Assembly: GCA_030745885.1 (NCBI GenBank)
Contig: JASLNR010000052.1
Span: 1-14,081 of the forward strand
Direction of reading: 5' to 3'
Length of the DNA stretch: 14,081 nt
Origin: Candidatus Thalassarchaeaceae archaeon
Lineage (GTDB): Archaea > Thermoplasmatota > Poseidoniia > Poseidoniales > Thalassarchaeaceae
Shown: one piece after another, positions 7,452-13,047 of the stretch
Layout: every line of letters begins with the position of its first letter
Position numbering within the stretch: position 1 is the first letter of the stretch
Notes under the pieces: model-generated
Database searches by the model: none
What the model was told of the DNA's origin: nothing
Seen by the model: only the letters and a program-made list of their open reading frames with translations
Program-made: the position numbers and the translations under genes

Positions 7452-7865
7452 TCATGGGACGCTTGGTACGAAGAGTCGAACGGATGCCACCAGAAAGCCA
7501 ATCCGCCCCCATGCCCTTGTAACTGACTTGGCCACCTCTGGGACAATGTCCTTGCGAAAAAGAGAAAGGAGCAATCTGCGGATGAAGTTCTGCTCAAGGT
7601 ATGAGTCCGGCTTTGGAACGCCGCGTAGGTGTCGTTCGAGGTCAGTGAGTACACAGAAACTGTCCCTGAACAGCCACAGCATCTCGGTAGAGCCGTAGAT
7701 GATCACGACCCCCCAGAGCATCCAGTCGTGGGGGCCGAGCCATGCGAAAGCACAGTAGAGCGTTATTCCAGTGTGCAGGAGGTACACCCCATCGGCCATT
7801 CTGTGGCTCAGCCAGCTCCTTTCCTGCCAAGTACCGATGTCGTCGAATACGTCGACGCTGTCCAT
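7452..7865 (-). CDS. Small membrane protein of unknown function
   Basis: This 137-residue protein does not match a family I can name with confidence. It has an acidic soluble N-terminus (1-20), two clear hydrophobic segments (about 25-43 and 47-66) with several Trp, then CVLTDLERHLRG (71-82), a charged region, and a third weakly hydrophobic stretch near the C-terminus (121-135). The arrangement of short helices followed by a Cys-x-Leu-Thr-x-Leu-Glu-like motif faintly recalls DUF2784 membrane proteins; this is only a suggestion. The ATG at 7865 is supported by a GAGGT Shine-Dalgarno sequence about 6 bases upstream that overlaps the trxB stop codon. The 9-base gap to trxB and this overlap imply co-transcription and coupled translation with thioredoxin reductase. 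A role in redox or sulfur metabolism at the membrane is a guess from its neighbours. Confidence 0.72.
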   Translation of the reverse strand: MDSVDVFDDIGTWQERSWLSHRMADGVYLLHTGITLYCAFAWLGPHDWMLWGVVIIYGSTEMLWLFRDSFCVLTDLERHLRGVPKPDSYLEQNFIRRLLLSLFRKDIVPEVAKSVTRAWGRIGFLVASVRLFVPSVP

Positions 7866-7871
7866 AACGGG

Positions 7872-7876
7872 ACCTC
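7872..7876 (-). promoter_or_regulatory. Shine-Dalgarno site overlapping the trxB stop
   Basis: GAGGT on the minus strand shares two bases with the trxB TGA stop and lies 6 bases from the ATG at 7865. It fixes the start of the small membrane protein gene and suggests that translation is coupled to the end of trxB. Confidence 0.55.
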
Positions 7877-8804
7877 AGTGATGGCCTTCCAGCCACTTCT
7901 CAGCGTCCATGGCTGATTGACAGCCCATGCCTGCGGCGGTAATCGCCTGCCGGTAGCGCTTGTCGACGACGTCGCCAGCGGCGAAAACCCCGGCCACGCT
8001 AGTCATGGTGTTCTCACTGTGGATGATGTATCCCTCTGCGTCGGTCTCGACTTGACCCCCTAGGAATCCGGTAATGGGCTCATGACCGATAGCGATGAAA
8101 GCGCCAGTGCATGAGATCTCCTCCACAGAGCCATCTCGCGGGTCCTCCAAAATGGCCCCAGTTAGACCGTTATCGTCGGAGAGCCATCTCTTTACCTGCC
8201 TGAATGTCATGATGTCGATTTTGGGGTGATTGGAGGCCCTCTCGTACATCACCTTCGAAGCACGGAAGCCTTCGCGCCGGTGGACAATGGTGACCTTGCT
8301 GGCGAAGCGGGTCAGGAATGTAGCCTCCTCCATGGCCGAGTCCCCGCCGCCGACGACGATGACCTCCTCGTCGCGGAAGAAAGCGCCATCACATGTGGCG
8401 CAGGTCGAAATCCCCCTGCCCTTCTGCGCATCCTCCCCCTCGACTCCTAGCCAGATAGCCTCTGCCCCGGTGCAGATGATGATTGCCTCCGCCCGAATTT
8501 CCTCCCCCTCGACCCAAACGCCGAAAGGCCGCTCAGTGAGGTCGACCCTCTCAACATTCTTGTCTTGTACCTCAAGCCCGAAGCGCTCGGCTTGCTCCCT
8601 CATGTGGACCATCATGGCCGGCCCCTCCACTCCCTGGGGATATCCAGGGAAGTTCTCAACCTCGGAGGTGAGCATCAATTGGCCACCTGACATGTATCCG
8701 GCGAACATGAGGGGATCCAATAGGGCCCGGGAGGCATACAAACCAGCGGTGTAGCCAGCCGGGCCGGATCCAATGATCACCAATTTGCGCACATCGTCGC
8801 CCAC
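7875..8804 (-). CDS. trxB: Thioredoxin reductase (NADPH)
   Basis: A 309-residue flavoprotein of the low-molecular-weight thioredoxin reductase family. The FAD-binding loop GSGPAGYTAGLYASR is at the N-terminus (about 12-26), followed by GGQLMLTSEVENFPG, the redox-active CATC (Cys135 and Cys138), the NADPH loop GGGDSAMEEA (153-162), HRREGFRAS with the arginines that favour NADPH, and a C-terminal FAD motif GVFAAGDVVD. It transfers electrons from NADPH through FAD to thioredoxin in the cytoplasm. The GTG at 8804 was chosen because it starts just before the first beta strand and puts the active-site cysteines at the same numbers as in E. coli TrxB. The frame stays open upstream to an ATG at 8936, which would add 44 residues including a CRQC motif; that start would touch the first codon of the divergent methyltransferase and is judged unlikely. 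A GTG at 8792 is a further alternative. Confidence 0.93.
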   Translation of the reverse strand: MGDDVRKLVIIGSGPAGYTAGLYASRALLDPLMFAGYMSGGQLMLTSEVENFPGYPQGVEGPAMMVHMREQAERFGLEVQDKNVERVDLTERPFGVWVEGEEIRAEAIIICTGAEAIWLGVEGEDAQKGRGISTCATCDGAFFRDEEVIVVGGGDSAMEEATFLTRFASKVTIVHRREGFRASKVMYERASNHPKIDIMTFRQVKRWLSDDNGLTGAILEDPRDGSVEEISCTGAFIAIGHEPITGFLGGQVETDAEGYIIHSENTMTSVAGVFAAGDVVDKRYRQAITAAGMGCQSAMDAEKWLEGHH

Positions 8805-8934
8805 GAGCGTCCCCAATGGTGGGACGTCCTTCAACCCTGCCTCTGAAAAACTTCTGAAAACGATTCGCGATAGAGGAATAATCGCATCCTCGCACTGCCG
8901 ACAGGGTTTCATCAAGAATCCCCGACGCACGAGC
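8805..8934. promoter_or_regulatory. Divergent intergenic region between trxB and the methyltransferase gene
   Basis: If trxB starts at the GTG at 8804, these 130 bases must contain the promoters of both divergent genes. The only A/T-leaning stretch is around 8846-8874 (CTGAAAAACTTCTGAAAACG, then AGGAATAATC), which holds no textbook TATA box. A direct repeat of CTGAAAA occurs there, about 11 bases apart. I cannot assign promoters with confidence. Confidence 0.3.
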
Positions 8935-9795
8935 ATGGCTTGGAGAACCGCCCCGCCGCCCGCGGACGATGAGGAGGCGATTCGCGAGAATCTAGAGTCC
9001 TGGGATGCGATGGCTCACTTGCACGCGCAGGGTAGTGGTGCGGAATTCTACCGGATCGAGCAATGGCTGGCAGGTGAGTCGAAACTGGCCCCGTGGGAGA
9101 TCGAGGAGGTGGGCTCGGTCGAGGGCAAGACGCTGCTCCACATGCAGTGCCACATAGGTACCGACACGCTATCGTGGGCGCGCGAGGGCGCGCGGGTGAC
9201 TGGCCTCGACTTCTCCCCGAACGCCATAGCCGAGGCCGAGCGATTCGCCGACATTCTCGGGATTGATGACTCCCGGTTCATCGTCAGCAGTGTCAGCGAC
9301 GCCGTCGAGGCACTGGGTGGGGAACGCTTCGACATACTGTACACGGGCCGCGGGGCATTGTGTTGGCTTCCTGACCTATACGAGTGGGCACGAGTGTGCG
9401 CTGCTCTGACCAAGCAGGGAGGGGTGCTGTATCTTGAGGAGAGCACCCCGATGCTTAATGCACTCGATTTGAAGAAGGAATCAGAACCCCCTCGACTGGC
9501 TCTGAAGTACGATTTGTTCAACGAGGGCCCGGTTTCAGAGATTGGTGAAGGCAGCTATGCCTCGGAGGGGGCTGACATTGAGCGCACTACTCACTGTTGG
9601 GAGTACAGGTATGACACAATAATGAACGCGCTTCTAGAGAACGGCTTTCGAATCGATCTCATCAACGAGCGAGACGAACTATTCTTCCATCCTTGGCCCG
9701 AGCTCTTCGAGCCCTCGCAACCGAATTATTGGCGACTCAAGGAGGGCCACGTGCCGATTCCTCTGTCATTCACCCTCAAGGCGACGAGGCTGTGA
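8935..9795 (+). CDS. Class I SAM-dependent methyltransferase
   Basis: A 286-residue protein with a Rossmann methyltransferase core. Motif I reads LLHMQCHIGTDT (67-78), and the acidic residue that binds the SAM ribose is in GLDFSPNAIAEA (90-101). Motif IV/V equivalents are in DILYTGRGALCWLPDL (133-148) and GGVLYLEE (162-169). The QCHIGTDTLS variant of motif I is typical of a group of uncharacterised small-molecule methyltransferases in bacteria and archaea, and the C-terminal part with WEYRYDTIMNALLENGFRI fits that group. The methyl acceptor is unknown, and no neighbouring gene suggests one. The ATG at 8935 was chosen because it gives a normal N-terminus; the open frame continues upstream to 8773 but would overlap trxB. 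The stop at 9793-9795 is immediately followed by the stop of the convergent ribH. Confidence 0.88.
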   Translation: MAWRTAPPPADDEEAIRENLESWDAMAHLHAQGSGAEFYRIEQWLAGESKLAPWEIEEVGSVEGKTLLHMQCHIGTDTLSWAREGARVTGLDFSPNAIAEAERFADILGIDDSRFIVSSVSDAVEALGGERFDILYTGRGALCWLPDLYEWARVCAALTKQGGVLYLEESTPMLNALDLKKESEPPRLALKYDLFNEGPVSEIGEGSYASEGADIERTTHCWEYRYDTIMNALLENGFRIDLINERDELFFHPWPELFEPSQPNYWRLKEGHVPIPLSFTLKATRL

Positions 9796-10191
9796 TTACT
9801 CGACCATCGCTGCTACCGCTCCGACAGCGGCCCTTGCATGCGGTTCCAGACGTGGCCCAATGTGCTCTGGTTCAGCCCCGGGTCCAATAATACCGAGCCC
9901 TATGGGCTTGTTATGCTTGATTTGAAGCTCGATGATCGCCTGAGTGACCGACTGACCCATAACCAGCCCGTGATCGGTCTCTCCCCTCTCGATAATTCCG
10001 AGGACTACGGCTCCTTGGATGTCCTCGTGTTGGAGCAGCCGTTCGAGCGCTAGAGGGGCTTCCATGGAACCCGGAACCCAAATTACCTCGCCAACTTCCC
10101 AGTTCTTCGAAGCAGCCTCGTCCTTGGCGAAATCCAGCATCCTCCCTACTTCCTCGCGATGGAATGACCCGCACACAATTCCCAGATTCAC
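9796..10191 (-). CDS. ribH: 6,7-dimethyl-8-ribityllumazine synthase
   Basis: This 131-residue protein matches lumazine synthase over its full length. It starts GIVCGSFHRE, has the substrate-binding VPGSMEAPLAL (39-49), then GAVVLGIIERGETDHG (60-75) with the catalytic His74, and ends in an amphipathic helix. It condenses 5-amino-6-ribitylaminouracil with 3,4-dihydroxy-2-butanone 4-phosphate, the product of the ribB gene in the same operon, and usually forms pentamers or 60-mer shells. The length is short, as in other archaeal members. The start is a GTG whose last two bases and following A form the TGA stop of ribE (GTGA overlap), so translation is probably coupled. It is the last gene of the rib operon and ends without any space before the convergent methyltransferase gene. 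Confidence 0.95.
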   Translation of the reverse strand: MNLGIVCGSFHREEVGRMLDFAKDEAASKNWEVGEVIWVPGSMEAPLALERLLQHEDIQGAVVLGIIERGETDHGLVMGQSVTQAIIELQIKHNKPIGLGIIGPGAEPEHIGPRLEPHARAAVGAVAAMVE

Positions 10192-10844
10192 AAATCGCCC
10201 CCCATTTCGTATTGGTCTTGAGGGGGGGGGTAGTCGAGTGGGTGTGGGAGAGTCAGTCCCCTCATCACCGTCTCAATAACCGCCTGAGTCCGATAGTCCA
10301 CCTCTATGTTGACGCTGTCACCTATTTCCTTGCTGCCTATCGTAGTCACTCTCAGGGTCTCAGGGATTATGTGCAGTGCGAAGTCTTCTTCCGAAACCTC
10401 GCCAATCGTCAGGGACATTCCGTCGATGCCGATGAATCCCTTCTCAATGATGAAAGGTAGGGCATTGGCCGGATTAACAACCAGCAGGTCCAGCCCCTCA
10501 CCGCGCTCTTCCCTGCCGATGATTCTCGCTGTGGCCATGACGTGGCCCGAGAGTATGTGCCCACCGAGCTCATCGCCCACCTTCAGGGAACGCTCAACGT
10601 TGACCATTCCTCCAACGCTGAGCCCCCCAAGTGTCGTCCGCCCTAGAGTCTCCTCTATAGCATCGAAGCGGACCTCCGTTCCATCGATGGACACAACCGT
10701 CATACAAACCCCGTCCAGTGCTACGCTCGCACCGGTCTGAAGCCCTTCGCAGAATCCATCTAGGTCGATTGTCAGAGTTCGGATTCCTTCACCATCATCA
10801 ACCCCGGTAACCGGGGCGGCTCCAGCGACGATTCCGGTGTACAC
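10188..10844 (-). CDS. ribE: Riboflavin synthase, alpha-type (two lumazine-binding domains)
   Basis: This 218-residue protein has the tandem beta-barrel structure of bacterial and eukaryotic riboflavin synthase. Domain one (1-95) starts VYTGIV, where MFTGIV is usual, and contains ASVALDGVCMTV (39-50). Domain two (about 95-190) contains GGHILSGHV (94-102) and GFIGIDGMSLTI (136-147). It dismutates two lumazines into riboflavin and ribitylaminouracil, using the product of the adjacent ribH. The GTG at 10844 is the start because it lies at the conserved N-terminus and 6 bases after GGAGG; the longer open frame up to 10994 lies inside ribL. Methanogens use an unrelated pentameric RibC for this step, so the alpha-type enzyme beside archaeal-type rib genes suggests an old gene transfer. 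Near the 3' end a run of nine C encodes part of PPP (206-208), after the conserved domains. Confidence 0.95.
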   Translation of the reverse strand: MYTGIVAGAAPVTGVDDGEGIRTLTIDLDGFCEGLQTGASVALDGVCMTVVSIDGTEVRFDAIEETLGRTTLGGLSVGGMVNVERSLKVGDELGGHILSGHVMATARIIGREERGEGLDLLVVNPANALPFIIEKGFIGIDGMSLTIGEVSEEDFALHIIPETLRVTTIGSKEIGDSVNIEVDYRTQAVIETVMRGLTLPHPLDYPPPQDQYEMGGDL

Positions 10845-10845
10845 C

Positions 10846-11304
10846 CTAGTCCTCCTCGTAGGGGCCACCCTCAGAACCCGACCATAGGTCCAGAATTCGA
10901 GAGATGATTTTCCTGGTTCCGTCGAGGTCGTCAGACAGCCCCTCCACGCGAACGACCTCGACGTGTCCGTAGCCGTGCTTCGAAAGCCCCCCACGAATCG
11001 ACTCTATCGAGTGCTTCTGGTCATAGCCGAGGGCGATAAGGTCGGGCTTCACGGTCTCCAGAATCTCGAAGATGGAAAAGTTGGGGGGATTTCCCACAAT
11101 GGCCTGGTCCACGGGCTTGAGTCCTTCGACCATCCTTCGACGCAGTTCCTGACCGGTGATAGGTTCGTGCTTCTGCTTGCGAACGGTATCATCGTGTGCC
11201 ACGACAACCACGAGCTCATCGCCCAGTGACCTAGCCTGCTCGACATAGTGCAGATGACCCGCGTGGAGCAGGTCGAAGATTCCGACAGCCATCACCCGTA
11301 CCAT
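10846..11304 (-). CDS. ribL: FAD synthetase, archaeal RibL-type cytidylyltransferase-family protein
   Basis: This 152-residue protein belongs to the nucleotidyltransferase superfamily with an HxGH motif: GIFDLLHAGHLHYVEQA (8-24) near the start, and GYDQ (93-96) and GTRKIISRIL (129-138) near the end. The closest characterised relative by pattern is Methanocaldococcus RibL, which adenylates FMN to FAD. Glycerol-3-phosphate cytidylyltransferase has the same fold, and only the position inside a riboflavin operon makes FAD synthesis the preferred role. The final ISRIL stands where many relatives carry an IxxR-type phosphate-binding loop. The ATG at 11304 was preferred over a GTG at 11310 because GGAGG lies 9 bases from the ATG and only 3 from the GTG. 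Its last codons (Glu-Glu-Asp) form the ribosome site of ribE, which starts one base after the ribL stop. Confidence 0.88.
   Translation of the reverse strand: MVRVMAVGIFDLLHAGHLHYVEQARSLGDELVVVVAHDDTVRKQKHEPITGQELRRRMVEGLKPVDQAIVGNPPNFSIFEILETVKPDLIALGYDQKHSIESIRGGLSKHGYGHVEVVRVEGLSDDLDGTRKIISRILDLWSGSEGGPYEED
10851..10855 (-). promoter_or_regulatory. Shine-Dalgarno site for ribE inside ribL
   Basis: GGAGG on the minus strand, part of GAGGAGGAC encoding the last residues of RibL, lies 6 bases before the GTG at 10844. It decides the ribE start and shows that ribE translation follows the end of ribL. Confidence 0.7.
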
Positions 11305-11313
11305 TGTCACAAG

Positions 11314-11318
11314 CCTCC
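11314..11318 (-). promoter_or_regulatory. Shine-Dalgarno site for ribL
   Basis: GGAGG on the minus strand in the 30-base gap between ribB and ribL lies 9 bases before the ATG at 11304. The spacing selects this ATG over the nearby GTG at 11310. Confidence 0.65.
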
Positions 11319-11334
11319 AGCCGTTCGCCCTGTC

Positions 11335-12048
11335 TCAATCCTTCGCATCCATCGCCTTGGTGATGTCATCCCCTGTGATCATTGGCACTCCGTGCCGTAC
11401 AGCGTAGCGCCGGGCCTCGTCGACCGAAAGTGCACCATCGCCGTCTGGCTCCAGCATTTCAGCTCCGATCGTGCACGGAGTTCGTCCTGCTAGCCTGGCG
11501 ATTGCCACAGCTAGTTCTGTATGCCCCTGGCGCGTTTTCAAGCCTCCCGGTGATTCCCTGCACACCGGGATGTGCCCCGGTGTCCTGAACTCTGAGCCTA
11601 GGGCGGTGACAGCAGCGTCACTGCCTAAGCCCCCCTTAATCAGGTCCCGAGTCAACTCGCCGAAACGTCTAGTGGTCAGGGAGCGGTCCTTGTCGGTGAT
11701 TCCCGTGTAGGTCTCGCGGTGGTTGAGGGAGAGGGTGAAGGCCGACCTCGTGTCATACTGCAGGTCATCAGTAATCAACTGGCCGAGCACCGGGTGTTCA
11801 GCCACCAGTGCCTTGTGTGTGTGGATATCCTGCAGCCATGGAAGCCCAAACAACTCTCCCACCTCATTGCCGATGGCGAGGAAGAGCAGTCCCCCGCAAT
11901 CCCCACGTAGCCTTCTCATTACTTCAGGGGTTGCTGCAGTTGCAGGCCACAACAGATCCGTCTCCTGTTCCCTGAATGCCGAGTCGAAAATCATCACCGG
12001 TTTGCCCGCGGCGAAGGCCGCTACCGCCCGCTCAAGGATTGACGCCAT
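11335..12048 (-). CDS. ribB: 3,4-dihydroxy-2-butanone-4-phosphate synthase
   Basis: A 237-residue protein that follows the archaeal RibB pattern along its whole length: a DSAFREQETDLLWPA segment with the metal-binding Glu, RGDCGGLLF, SLNHRETYTGITDKDRSLT, RTPGHIP, RQGHTELAV with the second metal-binding His, and GAEML near the C-terminus. It converts ribulose 5-phosphate to the four-carbon precursor of lumazine plus formate, using Mg2+. The usual REGETD motif reads REQETD here, and a short insertion with GGLGSDAAV sits before SEFRTPGH. It is a stand-alone RibB with no fused GTP cyclohydrolase II. Three in-frame ATGs are possible, at 12096, 12066 and 12048. The last was chosen because MASILERAVAAF matches the usual N-terminus, because it leaves room for a promoter, and because a TATA-like word lies about 31 bases upstream; certainty on the start is low. 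This is the first gene of the rib operon. Confidence 0.94.
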   Translation of the reverse strand: MASILERAVAAFAAGKPVMIFDSAFREQETDLLWPATAATPEVMRRLRGDCGGLLFLAIGNEVGELFGLPWLQDIHTHKALVAEHPVLGQLITDDLQYDTRSAFTLSLNHRETYTGITDKDRSLTTRRFGELTRDLIKGGLGSDAAVTALGSEFRTPGHIPVCRESPGGLKTRQGHTELAVAIARLAGRTPCTIGAEMLEPDGDGALSVDEARRYAVRHGVPMITGDDITKAMDAKD

Positions 12049-12125
12049 GCTTTGCGGAGGGGCCATCGATACCCGATATTTTCGGTCGTAGCACATATCT
12101 ATGCGTAGTAGCCCCGCAAGACCTC
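12049..12125. promoter_or_regulatory. Divergent promoter region between the rib operon and the GHMP kinase gene
   Basis: These 77 bases separate two divergent starts. The word GATATTTT (12075-12082; AAAATATC on the other strand) is the best TATA candidate and could serve either direction. Its centre lies about 31 bases from the ribB ATG at 12048 and about 47 bases from the kinase ATG at 12126. A second A/T word, CATATC, occurs at 12094-12099. I see no riboswitch-like structure; the short space argues against an FMN riboswitch. Confidence 0.4.
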
Positions 12126-12998
12126 ATGGAACCCCAAATAGAAGCCTCTGCGCCTGTCAGAGTCGATCTCGCTGGGGGCTGGTCCGATGTGGATCCATAC
12201 TCCAATGACTTCGGTGGAGAGGTGGTCAACTTCGCAATCAACCGTTACGTTCGTGTCACAGGAACTCCCGGCAGCGGTGCGAGAGACTTTGGGAGCACCT
12301 TCGAGACTCCTCGGGGATCCGGCCTAGGGACTAGTGGCGCGTTGAACGTCGCTATGGCCGCCATAATGTCATGCGGTGAGGACAAGCACCCGGAGGAGTT
12401 GGCCGAAATCGCCTTCCAGATGGAGGCCGATGGAGGAAACTTCTGCGGCAGGCAGGACCACTGGGCCTCGGCTAGGGGGGGGTTCAACCACCTGCTCTTC
12501 TTTGGGGATTCTGTCGAGATAATCCCCTTCGAGCCGATGCGATCCGCTAGGATTTGGCTACGCAAGCACCTGCTCGTCGCGTACTCTGGAACCAGTCGAC
12601 GCTCCGGGGACATCCAGGACTCCGTTTGGGGGAGTTACGCGGAGGGCAACGAATCAGTCATCGATGGGCTTCACAGGATACGCGCCGCGGCACGCCCGAT
12701 GGCCAATGGCCTGCAGCAAGACCGAAGAGATCTCGTGGTGCAGTCCTTCAAGGATGTCTGCGAGGGAGTCGACATGATCGACACCACCTTGCACGACCCC
12801 TTCAGAGGAGTGGTAGAGCCATTGCTCGAGAGTGGCTCCCTAGCTGCCTGGAAAGCGCTGGGAGCCGGTGGCGGGGGATGCGCAGCCCTTCTCTGCTCTC
12901 CTTCAGGCAGAGACGACACCATTGCCTCGATAGAGGGGGTCGGCTGGGAACTCATAGAGTGGAACTACGACGACGAGGGCGTGCGGATTGCCGGTTGA
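12126..12998 (+). CDS. GHMP-superfamily sugar kinase (heptose/fucose kinase-like)
   Basis: A 290-residue protein with all three GHMP kinase motifs. Motif 1 is SAPVRVDLAGGWSDVDPY (8-25), the ATP loop is PRGSGLGTSGA (62-72), and motif 3 is GAGGGGCAALL (246-256). GRQDHWASARGG (108-119) matches the substrate-site segment of D-glycero-D-manno-heptose 7-phosphate kinase (HddA) and L-fucokinase, where GxQDQYA is usual. It would phosphorylate a sugar or sugar phosphate at C1 on the way to a nucleotide sugar; the substrate is not determined. It is shorter than HddA proteins, which are commonly about 340 residues, mainly between motif 1 and the ATP loop. The ATG at 12126 was chosen because motif 1 normally begins within ten residues of the start; upstream codons overlap ribB. 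The nearest neighbours give no clue to a pathway. Confidence 0.88.
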   Translation: MEPQIEASAPVRVDLAGGWSDVDPYSNDFGGEVVNFAINRYVRVTGTPGSGARDFGSTFETPRGSGLGTSGALNVAMAAIMSCGEDKHPEELAEIAFQMEADGGNFCGRQDHWASARGGFNHLLFFGDSVEIIPFEPMRSARIWLRKHLLVAYSGTSRRSGDIQDSVWGSYAEGNESVIDGLHRIRAAARPMANGLQQDRRDLVVQSFKDVCEGVDMIDTTLHDPFRGVVEPLLESGSLAAWKALGAGGGGCAALLCSPSGRDDTIASIEGVGWELIEWNYDDEGVRIAG

Positions 12999-13027
12999 GT
13001 TGCAAAGTCCGAATCCTCAAACAGGAC

Positions 13028-13047
13028 CATGGGCCCGTAGGCCCATG
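13028..13047 (+). repeat. Perfect 8-bp inverted repeat covering the protease start codon
   Basis: CATGGGCC and GGCCCATG are exact reverse complements separated by the four bases CGTA. The RNA would form a G+C-rich 8-bp hairpin whose right arm ends with the ATG (13045-13047) of the protease gene. An ATG in the left arm opens only a three-codon frame (ATG GGC CCG TAG). There is no T-tract, so a terminator is less likely than control of translation initiation or a DNA-binding site. Confidence 0.6.

Noticed and set aside
10845..10994. Extension of ribE upstream to 10994.
   Set aside because: It lies wholly inside ribL, and the conserved YTGIV N-terminus plus a well-spaced GGAGG fix the start at 10844.
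12049..12125. Possible FMN riboswitch before the rib operon.
   Set aside because: The space to the divergent gene is only 77 bases, too short for the aptamer, and none of its conserved segments are visible.
12999..13044. A separate promoter for the protease gene.
   Set aside because: The 46-base gap has no A/T-rich TATA-like word, so the gene may be read from the kinase promoter or from a site inside the kinase gene; I cannot assign one.
13028..13047. Hairpin as a rho-independent terminator for the GHMP kinase gene.
   Set aside because: There is no following T-tract, the right arm contains the start codon of the next gene, and archaeal termination does not normally need a hairpin.
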